DNA of 54,032 bases. Source: an uncultured Burkholderiales bacterium (lineage in GTDB: Bacteria > Pseudomonadota > Gammaproteobacteria > Burkholderiales > Burkholderiaceae_C). Location: assembly GCA_903828695.1 (NCBI GenBank), contig CAIKNE010000059.1, positions 1 through 54,032 of the forward strand, in the 5' to 3' direction. The notes below the pieces were generated by a model, which worked only from the letters and a program-made list of their open reading frames with translations, did not search any database and had not been told where the DNA came from. Positions 46,675-54,032 of the stretch are shown here, piece by piece; positions within the stretch are counted from its first letter, which is position 1; every line of letters begins with the position of its first letter. The translations under genes were made by a program, and so were the position numbers.

Positions 46675-47472
46675 TTAATATTGACTGCCCTCAGAGCTGG
46701 GTTTAGCTGGGCTCCAGCCCTGCAAGCGCCCTACTTCGGCCTTAACATAGTTTGACATCGCTGATCGATCGGCTACCAACATAACCATTTGGAAGCCTTG
46801 ATCGATAAAGCGCTGCGTGAATTTAGAGCTTGCGGTATGAATACCGGCTATAACGTTGTGTTTCTTGCAAGTCTCAAGCATCCTTGTAACTACAGCAACG
46901 TGCTTGGGATCCTCATTATCCATAACAGCAGGAAGACCCAGTGAAAGAGCCAAATCTGTAGGGCCGATGTAGGCAGCGTCAACCCCAGGGGTTGATATGA
47001 TTTCCTCCATTTTCTCGATCCCCTCTAAAGTCTCGATCATGACTATACAGGCCATTTCCTTATCAGAATTTTTTTGATAATCAGCACCCCCGTAAAGAAG
47101 TGCACGGTTAGGTCCATTGCTTCGCATTCCGGTGGGTGGGTAACGACAAGCGGCGACAGCACGCTCAGCCTCTGCGCGGTTACTGACCATAGGAACAATT
47201 ACACCGTAAGCACCGGCGTCAAGCACTTTCATAATCACAGAGGGCTCATTCCAGGGGACGCGAACAAACGGTGTTACCGCGGTTGTAGAGATAGCAGTCA
47301 GCATCGGAACAACGTCAGAGTAATCAATACAGCCGTGCTGCATGTCAATACAAAGCCAATCTACGCCTGTATGAGCCATAACTTCCGCTGAAAACCCGCT
47401 GGGTATGGACAACCAAGCTCCTACCGCCGGTTTTCCCTCACGCCAAATTTTTTTAACATTATTGATACGCAT
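46675..47472 (-). CDS. HpcH/HpaI-family aldolase
   Basis: Class II pyruvate-aldolase family with divalent metal, TIM barrel, 265 residues. Motifs: GAWLSIPSGFSAEVMAHTGV, WLCIDMQHGCIDYSDV with the catalytic His, VPWNEPSVIMKVLDAGAYGV, ACIVMIETLEGIEKMEE with the metal Glu, and DAAYIGPTDLALSLGLP with the metal Asp. Members include 2-keto-3-deoxy-glucarate aldolase (GarL) and 4-hydroxy-2-oxoheptanedioate aldolase. Given gudD nearby, a sugar-acid aldolase is likely (inference). AGGAG site before ATG 47472. Confidence 0.9.
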   Translation of the reverse strand: MRINNVKKIWREGKPAVGAWLSIPSGFSAEVMAHTGVDWLCIDMQHGCIDYSDVVPMLTAISTTAVTPFVRVPWNEPSVIMKVLDAGAYGVIVPMVSNRAEAERAVAACRYPPTGMRSNGPNRALLYGGADYQKNSDKEMACIVMIETLEGIEKMEEIISTPGVDAAYIGPTDLALSLGLPAVMDNEDPKHVAVVTRMLETCKKHNVIAGIHTASSKFTQRFIDQGFQMVMLVADRSAMSNYVKAEVGRLQGWSPAKPSSEGSQY

Positions 47473-47789
47473 TTATGGCTCCTAGGTCAATCAAGACCAC
47501 ATTCAGTTCTTAAAGTATTGTCGAGTTCACAATTTCACCCGAATCGAGAGTCTATCAGGTGTCAGCGATGAAACTAAACCCAGCTTAACGTGCTCAAAAG
47601 TGCACCTACATTTGAATACGGGTTTAAAAACCCCACACCCAATATACTCGTTATCCCCTAGTGGCATAAAAAAAAGGGGCGTTGAGCGATAGTCTGGTGA
47701 CCAAGGTTTTGGGTCGCAGATTTTTGAATTGGCGATATTGTTTAGAATGAGTTAGTTAGTTACACAAGGCCCCTAACCCCATAAGAACT

Positions 47790-47817
47790 AAATCATTGAC
47801 CAATGATTTGTCAATGA
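47790..47817 (+). promoter_or_regulatory. Interlocked inverted repeats upstream of the M20 peptidase
   Basis: AAATCATTG-AC-CAATGATTT (47790-47809) is a perfect 9-bp inverted repeat with a 2-bp centre. TCATTGAC (47793-47800) also pairs with GTCAATGA (47810-47817). The two pairings share the left arm and exclude each other. They lie 23 bp before the ATG at 47840. Operator for a dimeric regulator, or alternative leader hairpins. The 364-bp spacer shows nothing else. Confidence 0.5.
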
Positions 47818-47839
47818 ATACGCACAGGACTTAGATTTG

Positions 47840-49387
47840 ATGATGAAAACCAAGCTCGTATCACTCTTTATGGTAGCTCACCTCGGCTTCTCGTATGCAG
47901 CTACAGCAGTTTTTCCTCAAAGCATAACAGACGAATTAATTAAATCTACCGCAGTAGCAAGTTTCCCGGAATATCTAGACTTACTAACACTTCCCAATGA
48001 CTCTATTGCCAGCAGCAAAGACATTCAAATCAATGCAGAGCGTCTTGAGAAGTTGTTTCAAAAAAGAGGATTCAACACCTTTCAATTCGCCAATGGTGGA
48101 AAACCGCTCGTTTTAGCGGAGTATCCAAAGATACAAGGGCAAAAGACAGTCCTTTTTTACATTCATTTTGACGGCCAACCCGTAATACCCTCCCAATGGT
48201 CACAAGCTAGCCCCTGGAATCCGGTTCTCAAGAAAAAGGACTCCCTCAACCAGTGGCAACAGGTTCAAATGCAGGAGCTGATGAAAGAAAATTTTGATCC
48301 AGAATTGAGGGTTTTTGGACGCTCAGCCTCAGACGATAAAGGTCCAATTATGATGTTCTTAGCATCCATGGACTTGATGAAATCAATTAACCTCAATCCA
48401 GCGGTAAACATCAAGGTCATTCTTGATAGTGAGGAGGAAGTTAATTCACCTGGCATACCTAATGCAGTTAAGGAAAATCAAGACTTCTTAAAAGCTGATG
48501 CACTGGTTATTTTTGACATGGCGGCGCATCCAAGTGGGCGACCCACTGCTGTCTTTGGTAACAGGGGCGTTCAGTGGTTGAACTTAACTGTGTATGGACC
48601 CAAGGCACCACTTCACAGCGGTCACTACGGTAACTATGTTCCTAATCCAGCTTTCAAACTAGCGAGGCTTCTCGCCACAATGAAAGATGATCAGGGGCGC
48701 GTCACGATTCCAGGGTATTACTCCACGACAAAGCTTGGGACAGAGGATCTGCGTGTTTTGGACGGCGTTATGGATGATGAGGTTGCACTGAAGAAACGAG
48801 TCGGGATTGTTAACTCAGACAAGGTCAGTTCAAACTATCAGCGTGCACTTCAGTATCCTTCACTCAACATCCGAGGCCTCTTAGCTGCTGGAGTTGGCAA
48901 GGAGGCTGCCAACATCATTCCGAAAGAAGCGATTGCTGAGCTTGATATCAGGACAACAACAGAGGCAAATGCTCAATACCTCACCGCGTTAATCAAGAAA
49001 CATATTCAAAAGCAGGGTTATCGCATCCTCGATCATGAACCCACAGATTCTGAACGTGGACAATATCCTTTGTTGATCAAAGTGATTGAAGGCTTACCGA
49101 CAGAGGCCACAAGACAATCGATCAACTCGCCAATTAGAAAGTGGGTAGAAACAGCTCAAAGTCGCGCCTTTAGCGGTTCAAGCACACCGGACCCCATTTT
49201 GATTAGGTCATCAGGGGCAACGGTGCCAACCCATGAAATCGTGAGTCCACTACAAATGCCTTTTGTTATTGTCCCAACTGTCAATGCGGATAATAATCAA
49301 CACACCTACGATGAGAATCTACGGATGGGTAACTACTTAAGCGGTATGCGCAATATGTTGGGACTTATAAATACCCCTTACCCCTAA
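47840..49387 (+). CDS. Secreted M20-family metallopeptidase
   Basis: Zinc-dependent exopeptidase or amidohydrolase of the M20 family. 515 residues from the ATG at 47840; a TTG one codon earlier also opens the frame, and AGGA lies upstream. Signal peptide about 1-21 (LVSLFMVAHLGFSYA). Metal-binding elements: LFYIHFDGQPVIPSQWSQ (first His/Asp), GRSASDDKGPIMMFL (bridging Asp), ILDSEEEVNSPG (catalytic Glu), FDMAAHPSG, and a C-terminal His in DNNQHTYDENLRMGN. Periplasmic export suggests peptide or N-acyl substrate scavenging. Monocistronic, converging on the amidohydrolase. Confidence 0.9.
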   Translation: MMKTKLVSLFMVAHLGFSYAATAVFPQSITDELIKSTAVASFPEYLDLLTLPNDSIASSKDIQINAERLEKLFQKRGFNTFQFANGGKPLVLAEYPKIQGQKTVLFYIHFDGQPVIPSQWSQASPWNPVLKKKDSLNQWQQVQMQELMKENFDPELRVFGRSASDDKGPIMMFLASMDLMKSINLNPAVNIKVILDSEEEVNSPGIPNAVKENQDFLKADALVIFDMAAHPSGRPTAVFGNRGVQWLNLTVYGPKAPLHSGHYGNYVPNPAFKLARLLATMKDDQGRVTIPGYYSTTKLGTEDLRVLDGVMDDEVALKKRVGIVNSDKVSSNYQRALQYPSLNIRGLLAAGVGKEAANIIPKEAIAELDIRTTTEANAQYLTALIKKHIQKQGYRILDHEPTDSERGQYPLLIKVIEGLPTEATRQSINSPIRKWVETAQSRAFSGSSTPDPILIRSSGATVPTHEIVSPLQMPFVIVPTVNADNNQHTYDENLRMGNYLSGMRNMLGLINTPYP

Positions 49388-49423
49388 TGCCCGTAATCAT
49401 TAGCATCCTGGATCCAAGACTAG

Positions 49424-50332
49424 TTAAGTTTTGTCTTTGACATTAAATTGATACATCCGCTGAGGGTTGTGAACGAGAAGTTGCTCTAAAACCTTAGGGT
49501 TCGGAGCAATTTGGGTCAACGAATCTACGAGTATCCCGTCGTCCGGTATATGGGTGTGATTGGGGTGTGGCCAGTCAGTACCCCATAGGCACCGATCAGG
49601 AAACTGATCCACTAACATACGTGCAATTTGAACACCCGCAACATAGCGCTTCTCGGGTAATGCATGTGCATCAATTCTGTCAATACCACTGACCTTTACG
49701 TGAAAATCTTTGAGCTTTAGGAGTTCTATTAAGGCTTTAATATCGGGGTGATCAACCCCCTCTCGCGCGTCTATCCTTCCCATGTGGTCAATCACAACCG
49801 GAACAGCACTCTTCATTAAAGCAGGAGCGATTTGATGGATCAACTCACTTTCGAAATGAACTTGTAAGTGCAACCCAAAATTACCTAGACGAGGTGTCAT
49901 CTTGACAACATCATCGACATGGGTTTGTCCAGAAATGTGCTTCATGAAATGAAATCTAACACCTCTGAATCCAATATCAGCCAAACGCTTCAGCTCAGAG
50001 TCACTCACACTGAGGGGGACCAAGGCGATTCCCAAATAATTGCCACCTCCTGCCTGTATAGCGTCCTCTACAACTGAGTTATCAAATCCGTGAACTACTG
50101 ATTGAACAATGACACAACGTTCGATTCCGAACTTACGGTGCAGAGCAAAGAGTTTCTCCTTGGGTGCGTCAAGGGGGGTAATTTTTCGGTGCACATCAAA
50201 AGGGAACCTTGCAACTGGGCCGAAAACGTGGACATGCGTATCGCAACTATAAGCGGGCAAACTAATATTTGTCGGCGAAGGACTCTCAAGATACGTTCTA
50301 AGGGGTGTTTGCGAATTATTTTCTGTTGACAT
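49424..50332 (-). CDS. Amidohydrolase 2 family, LigI-like (2-pyrone-4,6-dicarboxylate hydrolase type)
   Basis: 302 residues, TIM-barrel amidohydrolase. Metal-site start CDTHVHVFGPVARFPF, then FGIERCVIVQSVVHGFDNSV, VRFHFMKHISGQTHV, HLQVHFESELIHQI, PVVIDHMGRIDAREG and WGTDWPHPNHTHIPDDG with the catalytic Asp. LigI opens the lactone of 2-pyrone-4,6-dicarboxylate in aromatic degradation; related members hydrolyse sugar lactones. Last gene of a four-gene operon with CMD-like, Bug and SDR genes; 18 bp after the CMD-like gene. Substrate likely a dicarboxylate lactone (inference). Confidence 0.85.
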   Translation of the reverse strand: MSTENNSQTPLRTYLESPSPTNISLPAYSCDTHVHVFGPVARFPFDVHRKITPLDAPKEKLFALHRKFGIERCVIVQSVVHGFDNSVVEDAIQAGGGNYLGIALVPLSVSDSELKRLADIGFRGVRFHFMKHISGQTHVDDVVKMTPRLGNFGLHLQVHFESELIHQIAPALMKSAVPVVIDHMGRIDAREGVDHPDIKALIELLKLKDFHVKVSGIDRIDAHALPEKRYVAGVQIARMLVDQFPDRCLWGTDWPHPNHTHIPDDGILVDSLTQIAPNPKVLEQLLVHNPQRMYQFNVKDKT

Positions 50333-50350
50333 CTAACTCTTTCTAAGTTC

Positions 50351-50878
50351 TTAATGCTTAATATTAAGTGCGACTAAGAATCTTGAGACCATGTTGTAGG
50401 CGGCAATAGTGGCAACAATCTCCACAACCTCCTTAGGGCTGTAGTGGGAACTCAATTCAATCATCAGATTATCGGGCACTACTACGTCTTTGGTCATGCG
50501 ATCCGTTAGGGACAATAACAACCGCTCTTGCTCATTGAATTGATCGCTTAGCTCCACGTGTTTGATGAGATCAATTTTTTCCTGCGAAACCCCCGCTTTT
50601 AAAGCGTGAGGAATATGCGCATCGAATTCGAACTCCGCATTATTTAAAACCGCAACTCGCAAAATCATCATCTCTCTATGACCAGGAGCCACTGAGGTTT
50701 TATTTCTCACTGCCGTTAACATTTGCTCCCACCCCTGGGCGATGGGCTCACTGTTTAAGAGAACCTGGTAGAGCAAAGAGATACGACCTCTCTCAGCCAT
50801 GATTCGTGCCTCAATAGCCTGCAATTGAGAATTTGTACCCGCTGCGACCAGTGGAACTCGGATGTGATCTGTACTCAT
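50351..50878 (-). CDS. Carboxymuconolactone decarboxylase-like (CMD/AhpD-fold) protein
   Basis: 175 residues, all-helical. SVAPGHREMMILRVAVLNNA is the CMD start region, followed by EFEFDAHIPHALKAGVSQEK with the conserved His, and SPKEVVEIVATIAAYNMVSR near the C-terminus. The redox Cys pair of AhpD-type members is absent (NNAEFEFDAH), so a peroxidase-type role is unlikely. Its start overlaps the Bug gene stop (ATGA). Such proteins often accompany aromatic or lactone catabolic genes; the reaction is not known. Confidence 0.85.
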   Translation of the reverse strand: MSTDHIRVPLVAAGTNSQLQAIEARIMAERGRISLLYQVLLNSEPIAQGWEQMLTAVRNKTSVAPGHREMMILRVAVLNNAEFEFDAHIPHALKAGVSQEKIDLIKHVELSDQFNEQERLLLSLTDRMTKDVVVPDNLMIELSSHYSPKEVVEIVATIAAYNMVSRFLVALNIKH

Positions 50879-51840
50879 TCATTAACCTTAATGTTTTTAT
50901 CTTTTATGAGCTTGGCCCATTTTTGTGTATCTGATTTCAAGATGGCAGTTAATTCATCAGGTGTGGACCATCTAGGCTCAGTCCCAGATTGCTCAAGTTT
51001 TGTAACAGTAGACGGATTTTCAAGTACTTTTTTAAGATTTTTATTAAGTTGATCAATCACGGATCTGGGCGTTTTGGAGGATACAAATATGCCGTACCAG
51101 TTGTTAGAGTCTACGGCCTTAATACCTAATTCCTCAAAAGTCTTCACTTCTGGGAGTTGGGATATGCGGTGTTTAGAAGCAATGGCAAGAGGCTTTAATC
51201 TCCCCCCTTTCACATAATTGATAACAGCCGGGACATCGGCAAACTCTGCATCGACTTGTCCCCCCATAAGATCCGTAAGCGCAGGCGCCATTCCGTTATA
51301 AGGGACATGCAGAAGATCCAAGCCGGTCGAGTCCTGAAGTTGCAACATAGCCAAATGCGGAATACTTCCCGTACCAGATGAACCGATAGGAGTAGCATCC
51401 TTTTTTGATTTCACAGCGGCAATAAACTGCGCTGCATCATTTGCAGGATTCTTTGTATTTGTTACAAATAACTCTACGTTATTGACAATCAAACTAACCG
51501 CAGAGAAATCGCGGCCCATGTCGTATGACATCTTCTCAAAGAGTGCTGGATTAATCGCAGCTGCTCCGACACTTGTGATCCACATCGTTTCTCCATCAGG
51601 CTCCGCGCGAATCACCTCCGCAGCTCCTATTGCGCCGCTAGCGCCGGGTCTATTTTCAACCAAAACAACCCGTCCGAGCTCCTTGGCCAAGGGATCAGCA
51701 ATCGTTCTAGCAACAAAATCAACAGGTCCCCCGGCAGCAAAAGCTACGATGATCCTGATAGGCTTCTTTGCGGGCTGAGCTTTGACAGATAATCCAAAAC
51801 TAAGGCTCAAAATTAGAATTAATAGAGTTCTTTTATTCAT
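50875..51840 (-). CDS. Bug-family (TctC-type) periplasmic solute-binding protein, copy 2
   Basis: 321 residues. Signal peptide about 1-21 (LLILILSLSFGLSVKA). Family blocks: KPIRIIVAFAAGGPVDFVAR, IADPLAKELGRVVLVENRPG, ASGAIGAAEVIRAEPDGETM, SGTGSIPHLAMLQLQDSTGL and VPYNGMAPALTDLMGGQVDA. Only moderately similar to the copy at 33896-34894. Located within the SDR-Bug-CMD-amidohydrolase operon, so its ligand is probably the substrate that operon degrades (inference). Confidence 0.93.
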   Translation of the reverse strand: MNKRTLLILILSLSFGLSVKAQPAKKPIRIIVAFAAGGPVDFVARTIADPLAKELGRVVLVENRPGASGAIGAAEVIRAEPDGETMWITSVGAAAINPALFEKMSYDMGRDFSAVSLIVNNVELFVTNTKNPANDAAQFIAAVKSKKDATPIGSSGTGSIPHLAMLQLQDSTGLDLLHVPYNGMAPALTDLMGGQVDAEFADVPAVINYVKGGRLKPLAIASKHRISQLPEVKTFEELGIKAVDSNNWYGIFVSSKTPRSVIDQLNKNLKKVLENPSTVTKLEQSGTEPRWSTPDELTAILKSDTQKWAKLIKDKNIKVNE

Positions 51841-51861
51841 TTCTGCGGCTTTCCAATTTAA

Positions 51862-52659
51862 TCAATCACAGCGAACACTCATGCCACCGTCAACCATAAT
51901 CTCAGTACCAGTGATGAACTGCGCTTCATCACTTGCTAAGAAAAGTGCTGCACTGGCGGTATCTCGTCCGTCTCCCATAAATCCAAGGGGAATTCGTTGA
52001 ATGCGCTGAGCAAGTAAGGCCTCGACATCCCCTCCCGCCCTTTGCTTGGCTAAGCGAAACTCAACCATGGGTGTATGCAACTGCCCAGGGACTACGGTAT
52101 TGACTCTAATACCTTGAGGTGCGTGCTGAACGGCCATTACTTTTGACATCTGAATTACGCCCGCTTTAGAGGCTGCGTAAGCTACTTGGGCACTTCCAGT
52201 CCAACGAATCCCTGAGGTGGAGGCAACATTCACAATTGCACCTTGTTCTTTGGCGATCATGATGGGCAGGGTATATTTGCAGGTCAAGAATACGCTTTTT
52301 AAGTTAAACGCCAGTTGACTATCCCAAACCTCCTCTGACATCTCTACGGGGCCACCAGGTGCAGACCCTCCCACGTTATTGATCAAAATATCAATTGTCC
52401 CAAGGGCTGCAACACAGTGATTCACCATACTTTGCACACTCAACGAACTGGTCACATCACACTCAAAAGTTGTTATGGAGTGAGCAGCCTCACCCGCCAA
52501 GGACAAAGTCTCTTGTAGGCGTTGTGGATCCCGGTCGACTGCGAATACTTTAGCCCCCTCCTCAGCAAGACGAACAGCCATTGCCCGTCCATTACCCCAA
52601 CCGGATGCAACGCAGCCGGCGCCTGTCACAATAGCAACTTTTCCTTCAAATCTTTTCAT
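51862..52659 (-). CDS. SDR-family oxidoreductase (operon with Bug receptor)
   Basis: 265 residues. Cofactor motif [20 protein letters not shown]: the glycine-rich loop carries an insertion (CVASGW) between the usual glycines. [11 protein letters not shown] replaces NNAG; Ser in [13 protein letters not shown], catalytic YAASKAG, and the SDR C-terminus [18 protein letters not shown]. Asp in VDRDPQRL suggests NAD preference (inference). First gene of the four-gene operon, 21 bp before the Bug gene. Probably oxidises a hydroxy group in the same pathway. Confidence 0.9.
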   Translation of the reverse strand: MKRFEGKVAIVTGAGCVASGWGNGRAMAVRLAEEGAKVFAVDRDPQRLQETLSLAGEAAHSITTFECDVTSSLSVQSMVNHCVAALGTIDILINNVGGSAPGGPVEMSEEVWDSQLAFNLKSVFLTCKYTLPIMIAKEQGAIVNVASTSGIRWTGSAQVAYAASKAGVIQMSKVMAVQHAPQGIRVNTVVPGQLHTPMVEFRLAKQRAGGDVEALLAQRIQRIPLGFMGDGRDTASAALFLASDEAQFITGTEIMVDGGMSVRCD

Positions 52660-53090
52660 TTAAAACCATTTCTTAAGCGGATGATCTGGGGCGTAAAAAA
52701 GATTTTTACCCAAAAATTAAAAAACTAAACTTAATAAAAATTAAACCTCAGATCGGGAGAGATAGGTTTAAATCAATCCTCAGCCCAACTAAGCGACTTA
52801 CGTCGGTGGACAAACATGTGGTAACCCTTGTACGAAAGGATCAAGCAAGCCCCCCCCCCCGAAGTTTGAGGACGAGTTTAACTTGTTTACAGGACGCTTA
52901 GCATTCGGGATTTAACTGATCTAAGCGATCAGTTTTCGTCTTGAATGAGAAATGTAGCTTTGTGTTAGCCCTTGAAATAGCTTGGGGTTGCGAAACACAG
53001 TCTAGTTCTGTAACTAAAAAAATAGCCTAAGAATTACGAGGAACCCTCAACTAGCTCGCTGTCGTGGACCTGAATAAAGCTGCATTTGAA
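52660..53090. other. 431-bp spacer with a C11 homopolymer and a hairpin
   Basis: Contains a run of eleven C (52850-52860) and a perfect inverted repeat AACTGATC-TAAGC-GATCAGTT (52914-52934) followed by TT, terminator-like on the plus strand although no plus-strand gene precedes it. No supported ORF on either strand. The C run may be length-variable or a sequencing-sensitive site. Confidence 0.6.
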
Positions 53091-53711
53091 TCAAACAAGG
53101 TGTTTGATAGGGTCAATCATTCTTAGCAAGACCGGGGTTGATTTGGTACCCATTTTCTTTAACACACGAGCTTTATGAATTTTAAGTGTGGCGATCGTAA
53201 CACCTAAACGCTCCGATATTTCCTTGATTTTCAGCCCCTCAATTAAAAGCATGCACACCTCTTTTTCACGAGCTGTTAACAAATTAAACTTTTCAACATT
53301 AATGGCTTGCACTTCAAGGTCTGCGCTTTGACTCTTACTTATTAGAAGTGCCTGTTCAACAGATTTTTCCAGAACGCTTAGATCAAAGGGCTTGAGCAGG
53401 AAATCTACAGCGCCATTTTTCATCGCTTGAATGATTTCACTTTTATCGCTTTCCCCACTGATAAAAATGATTGGAGTAGAGACTTTTTTCTCCAATAGTT
53501 GTCTTTGAAAGTCAAGACCAGACACTTCTTTCATCCGCATATCCAGCAGTATTACGGCTGGACTATACATTTCCTTAATTTGCAAAAAATCTTTTGGATC
53601 AGCAAATGAATATACATCATAGCCAATGAATCCGAGCGATCTAGACAATGAGTTTCTCATCTCTAAATCATCATCCACAATGTAGATATGTCCTTTATTT
53701 TTAGTACTCAT
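53091..53711 (-). CDS. FixJ/NarL-type response regulator
   Basis: About 206 residues from the ATG at 53711 (MSTKNKGHIYIVDDDLEMRN), preferred over the ATG eight codons upstream because AAGG lies at workable distance. Receiver domain: acidic pair DDD in IYIVDDDLEMR, phospho-acceptor Asp in VILLDMRMKEVSG, switch Ser in PIIFISGESDK, Lys in FLLKPFDLS. LuxR-type HTH at the C-terminus: FNLLTAREKEVCMLLIEG, LKIKEISERLGVTIATLKIH. No kinase adjacent. A 13-bp tandem array lies just upstream and may affect its promoter. Confidence 0.93.
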   Translation of the reverse strand: MSTKNKGHIYIVDDDLEMRNSLSRSLGFIGYDVYSFADPKDFLQIKEMYSPAVILLDMRMKEVSGLDFQRQLLEKKVSTPIIFISGESDKSEIIQAMKNGAVDFLLKPFDLSVLEKSVEQALLISKSQSADLEVQAINVEKFNLLTAREKEVCMLLIEGLKIKEISERLGVTIATLKIHKARVLKKMGTKSTPVLLRMIDPIKHLV

Positions 53712-53780
53712 ATGAAGCAACCTTAATTCATTCATTCACTAGAGAAAATGCTGGCCATTGAGAGTCCCTCAGGTGCGACT

Positions 53781-53871
53781 CTACTAACATTTGCTACTAA
53801 CATTTGCTACTAACATTTGCTACTAACATTTTCTACTAACATTTTCTACTAACATTTGCTACTAACATTTG
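53781..53871. repeat. Seven tandem copies of a 13-bp repeat
   Basis: CTACTAACATTTG repeated seven times without spacers; copies 4 and 5 end in T instead of G. Located 70-160 bp upstream of the response regulator start. On the minus strand each unit carries TTAGTAG, and the first unit supplies the TAG stop of the edge ORF. The 13-bp period neither keeps frame nor matches a DNA turn, so copy number could be free to vary. Confidence 0.95.
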
Positions 53872-54026
53872 TCACTCAATTTCGCCAACCACAACAGCGG
53901 GTCCTCAGCTATCAAAACCACAAGTCCCTTGCTTTGCTTTATAAATTGATCTATCGCTCTCAAATGTACACCACCAGTGAAGTTAACTCCCTTGTCAGCA
54001 ATAACAGAACTTAGCTCAAGGAGATT
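53862..54026 (-). pseudogene. Unrecognised ORF fragment at the right edge
   Basis: Minus-strand open frame of 54 codons with protein-like composition (VNFTGGVHLRAIDQFIKQSK, GLVVLIAEDPLLWLAKLSDK, C, stop) but no start codon; an in-frame TGA precedes it at 54027-54029. The stop codon TAG is contributed by the 13-bp array. It may be the decayed C-terminus of a gene lying to the right, or chance. Confidence 0.3.
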
Positions 54027-54032
54027 TCACTC

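Noticed and set aside
53091-53711. Pairing the response regulator with the histidine kinase at 43376-44767
   Set aside because: Ten kilobases apart, and the kinase is of the type normally paired with OmpR-like, not FixJ-like, regulators.
53781-53871. Tandem array considered as CRISPR
   Set aside because: No spacers between repeats and units of only 13 bp; no cas genes.
54020-54032. TGA before the right-edge ORF read as selenocysteine because selD is present
   Set aside because: No SECIS-like hairpin, no recognised selenoprotein context and no selA/selB seen; a plain stop or decayed gene is simpler.

Overview
This window looks like a chromosomal segment of a moderately low-GC betaproteobacterium, most likely order Burkholderiales. 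The basis is the conserved block rpsB-tsf-pyrH-frr-cdsA-dxr-rseP-bamA-skp-lpxD-fabZ-lpxA-lpxB-rnhB, two Bug-type (TctC) solute-binding proteins, and an RNase R without the N-terminal winged helix of the E. coli enzyme. The family cannot be fixed by eye. All assignments come from reading translated sequence and motifs; no database search was run.

Layout. (1) 1-2910: the left edge cuts a minus-strand gene whose C-terminus is a coding 9-bp tandem repeat (RDK tail), followed by minC-minD-minE on the plus strand. (2) 2979-20741, all minus strand: a TrmH-family RNA methyltransferase, a RodZ-like helix-turn-helix membrane protein, a small outer-membrane-type protein, then the envelope and translation block (lipid A synthesis, BAM, RseP, Dxr, CdsA, Frr, PyrH, EF-Ts, S2). 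uppS, usually between frr and cdsA, is absent. Hairpin terminators or attenuators lie after rpsB and after tsf. (3) 21012-27572: a D-amino-acid dehydrogenase-like oxidoreductase, bifunctional Nnr, an SDR, RNase R and tRNA-Leu(CAG). (4) 28309-46361: an accessory, mainly metabolic region with THREE paralogous bacterial voltage-gated cation channels (BacNav family), interleaved with an SBP, a succinate-semialdehyde dehydrogenase-type ALDH, an AbrB-family membrane protein, a small winged-helix protein, a Bug receptor, SelD, an acyl-CoA dehydrogenase with a divergent TetR regulator, CysK, glucarate dehydratase, an orphan histidine kinase and a BPL_N/GATase-like protein. (5) 46675-52659: an HpcH/HpaI aldolase, a secreted M20 peptidase behind an interlocked inverted repeat, and a compact four-gene catabolic operon (SDR, Bug receptor, CMD-like protein, LigI-like amidohydrolase). 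(6) 53091-54032: a FixJ-type response regulator, seven copies of a 13-bp tandem repeat and an unrecognised ORF fragment.

How the parts may work together. Regions 1-2 are housekeeping functions in division, envelope and translation. Regions 4-5 suggest a scavenger of organic acids: Bug receptors, ALDH, glucarate dehydratase plus an HpcH/HpaI aldolase, and a lactone/dicarboxylate hydrolase cassette. The most unusual feature is three voltage-gated channel genes within 18 kb, carrying two filter types: TLESW[S/A]D in two copies and TLEGWAG in the third. This suggests divergence of ion selectivity after duplication. Short tandem duplications in spacers, and in two coding regions, recur across the window.
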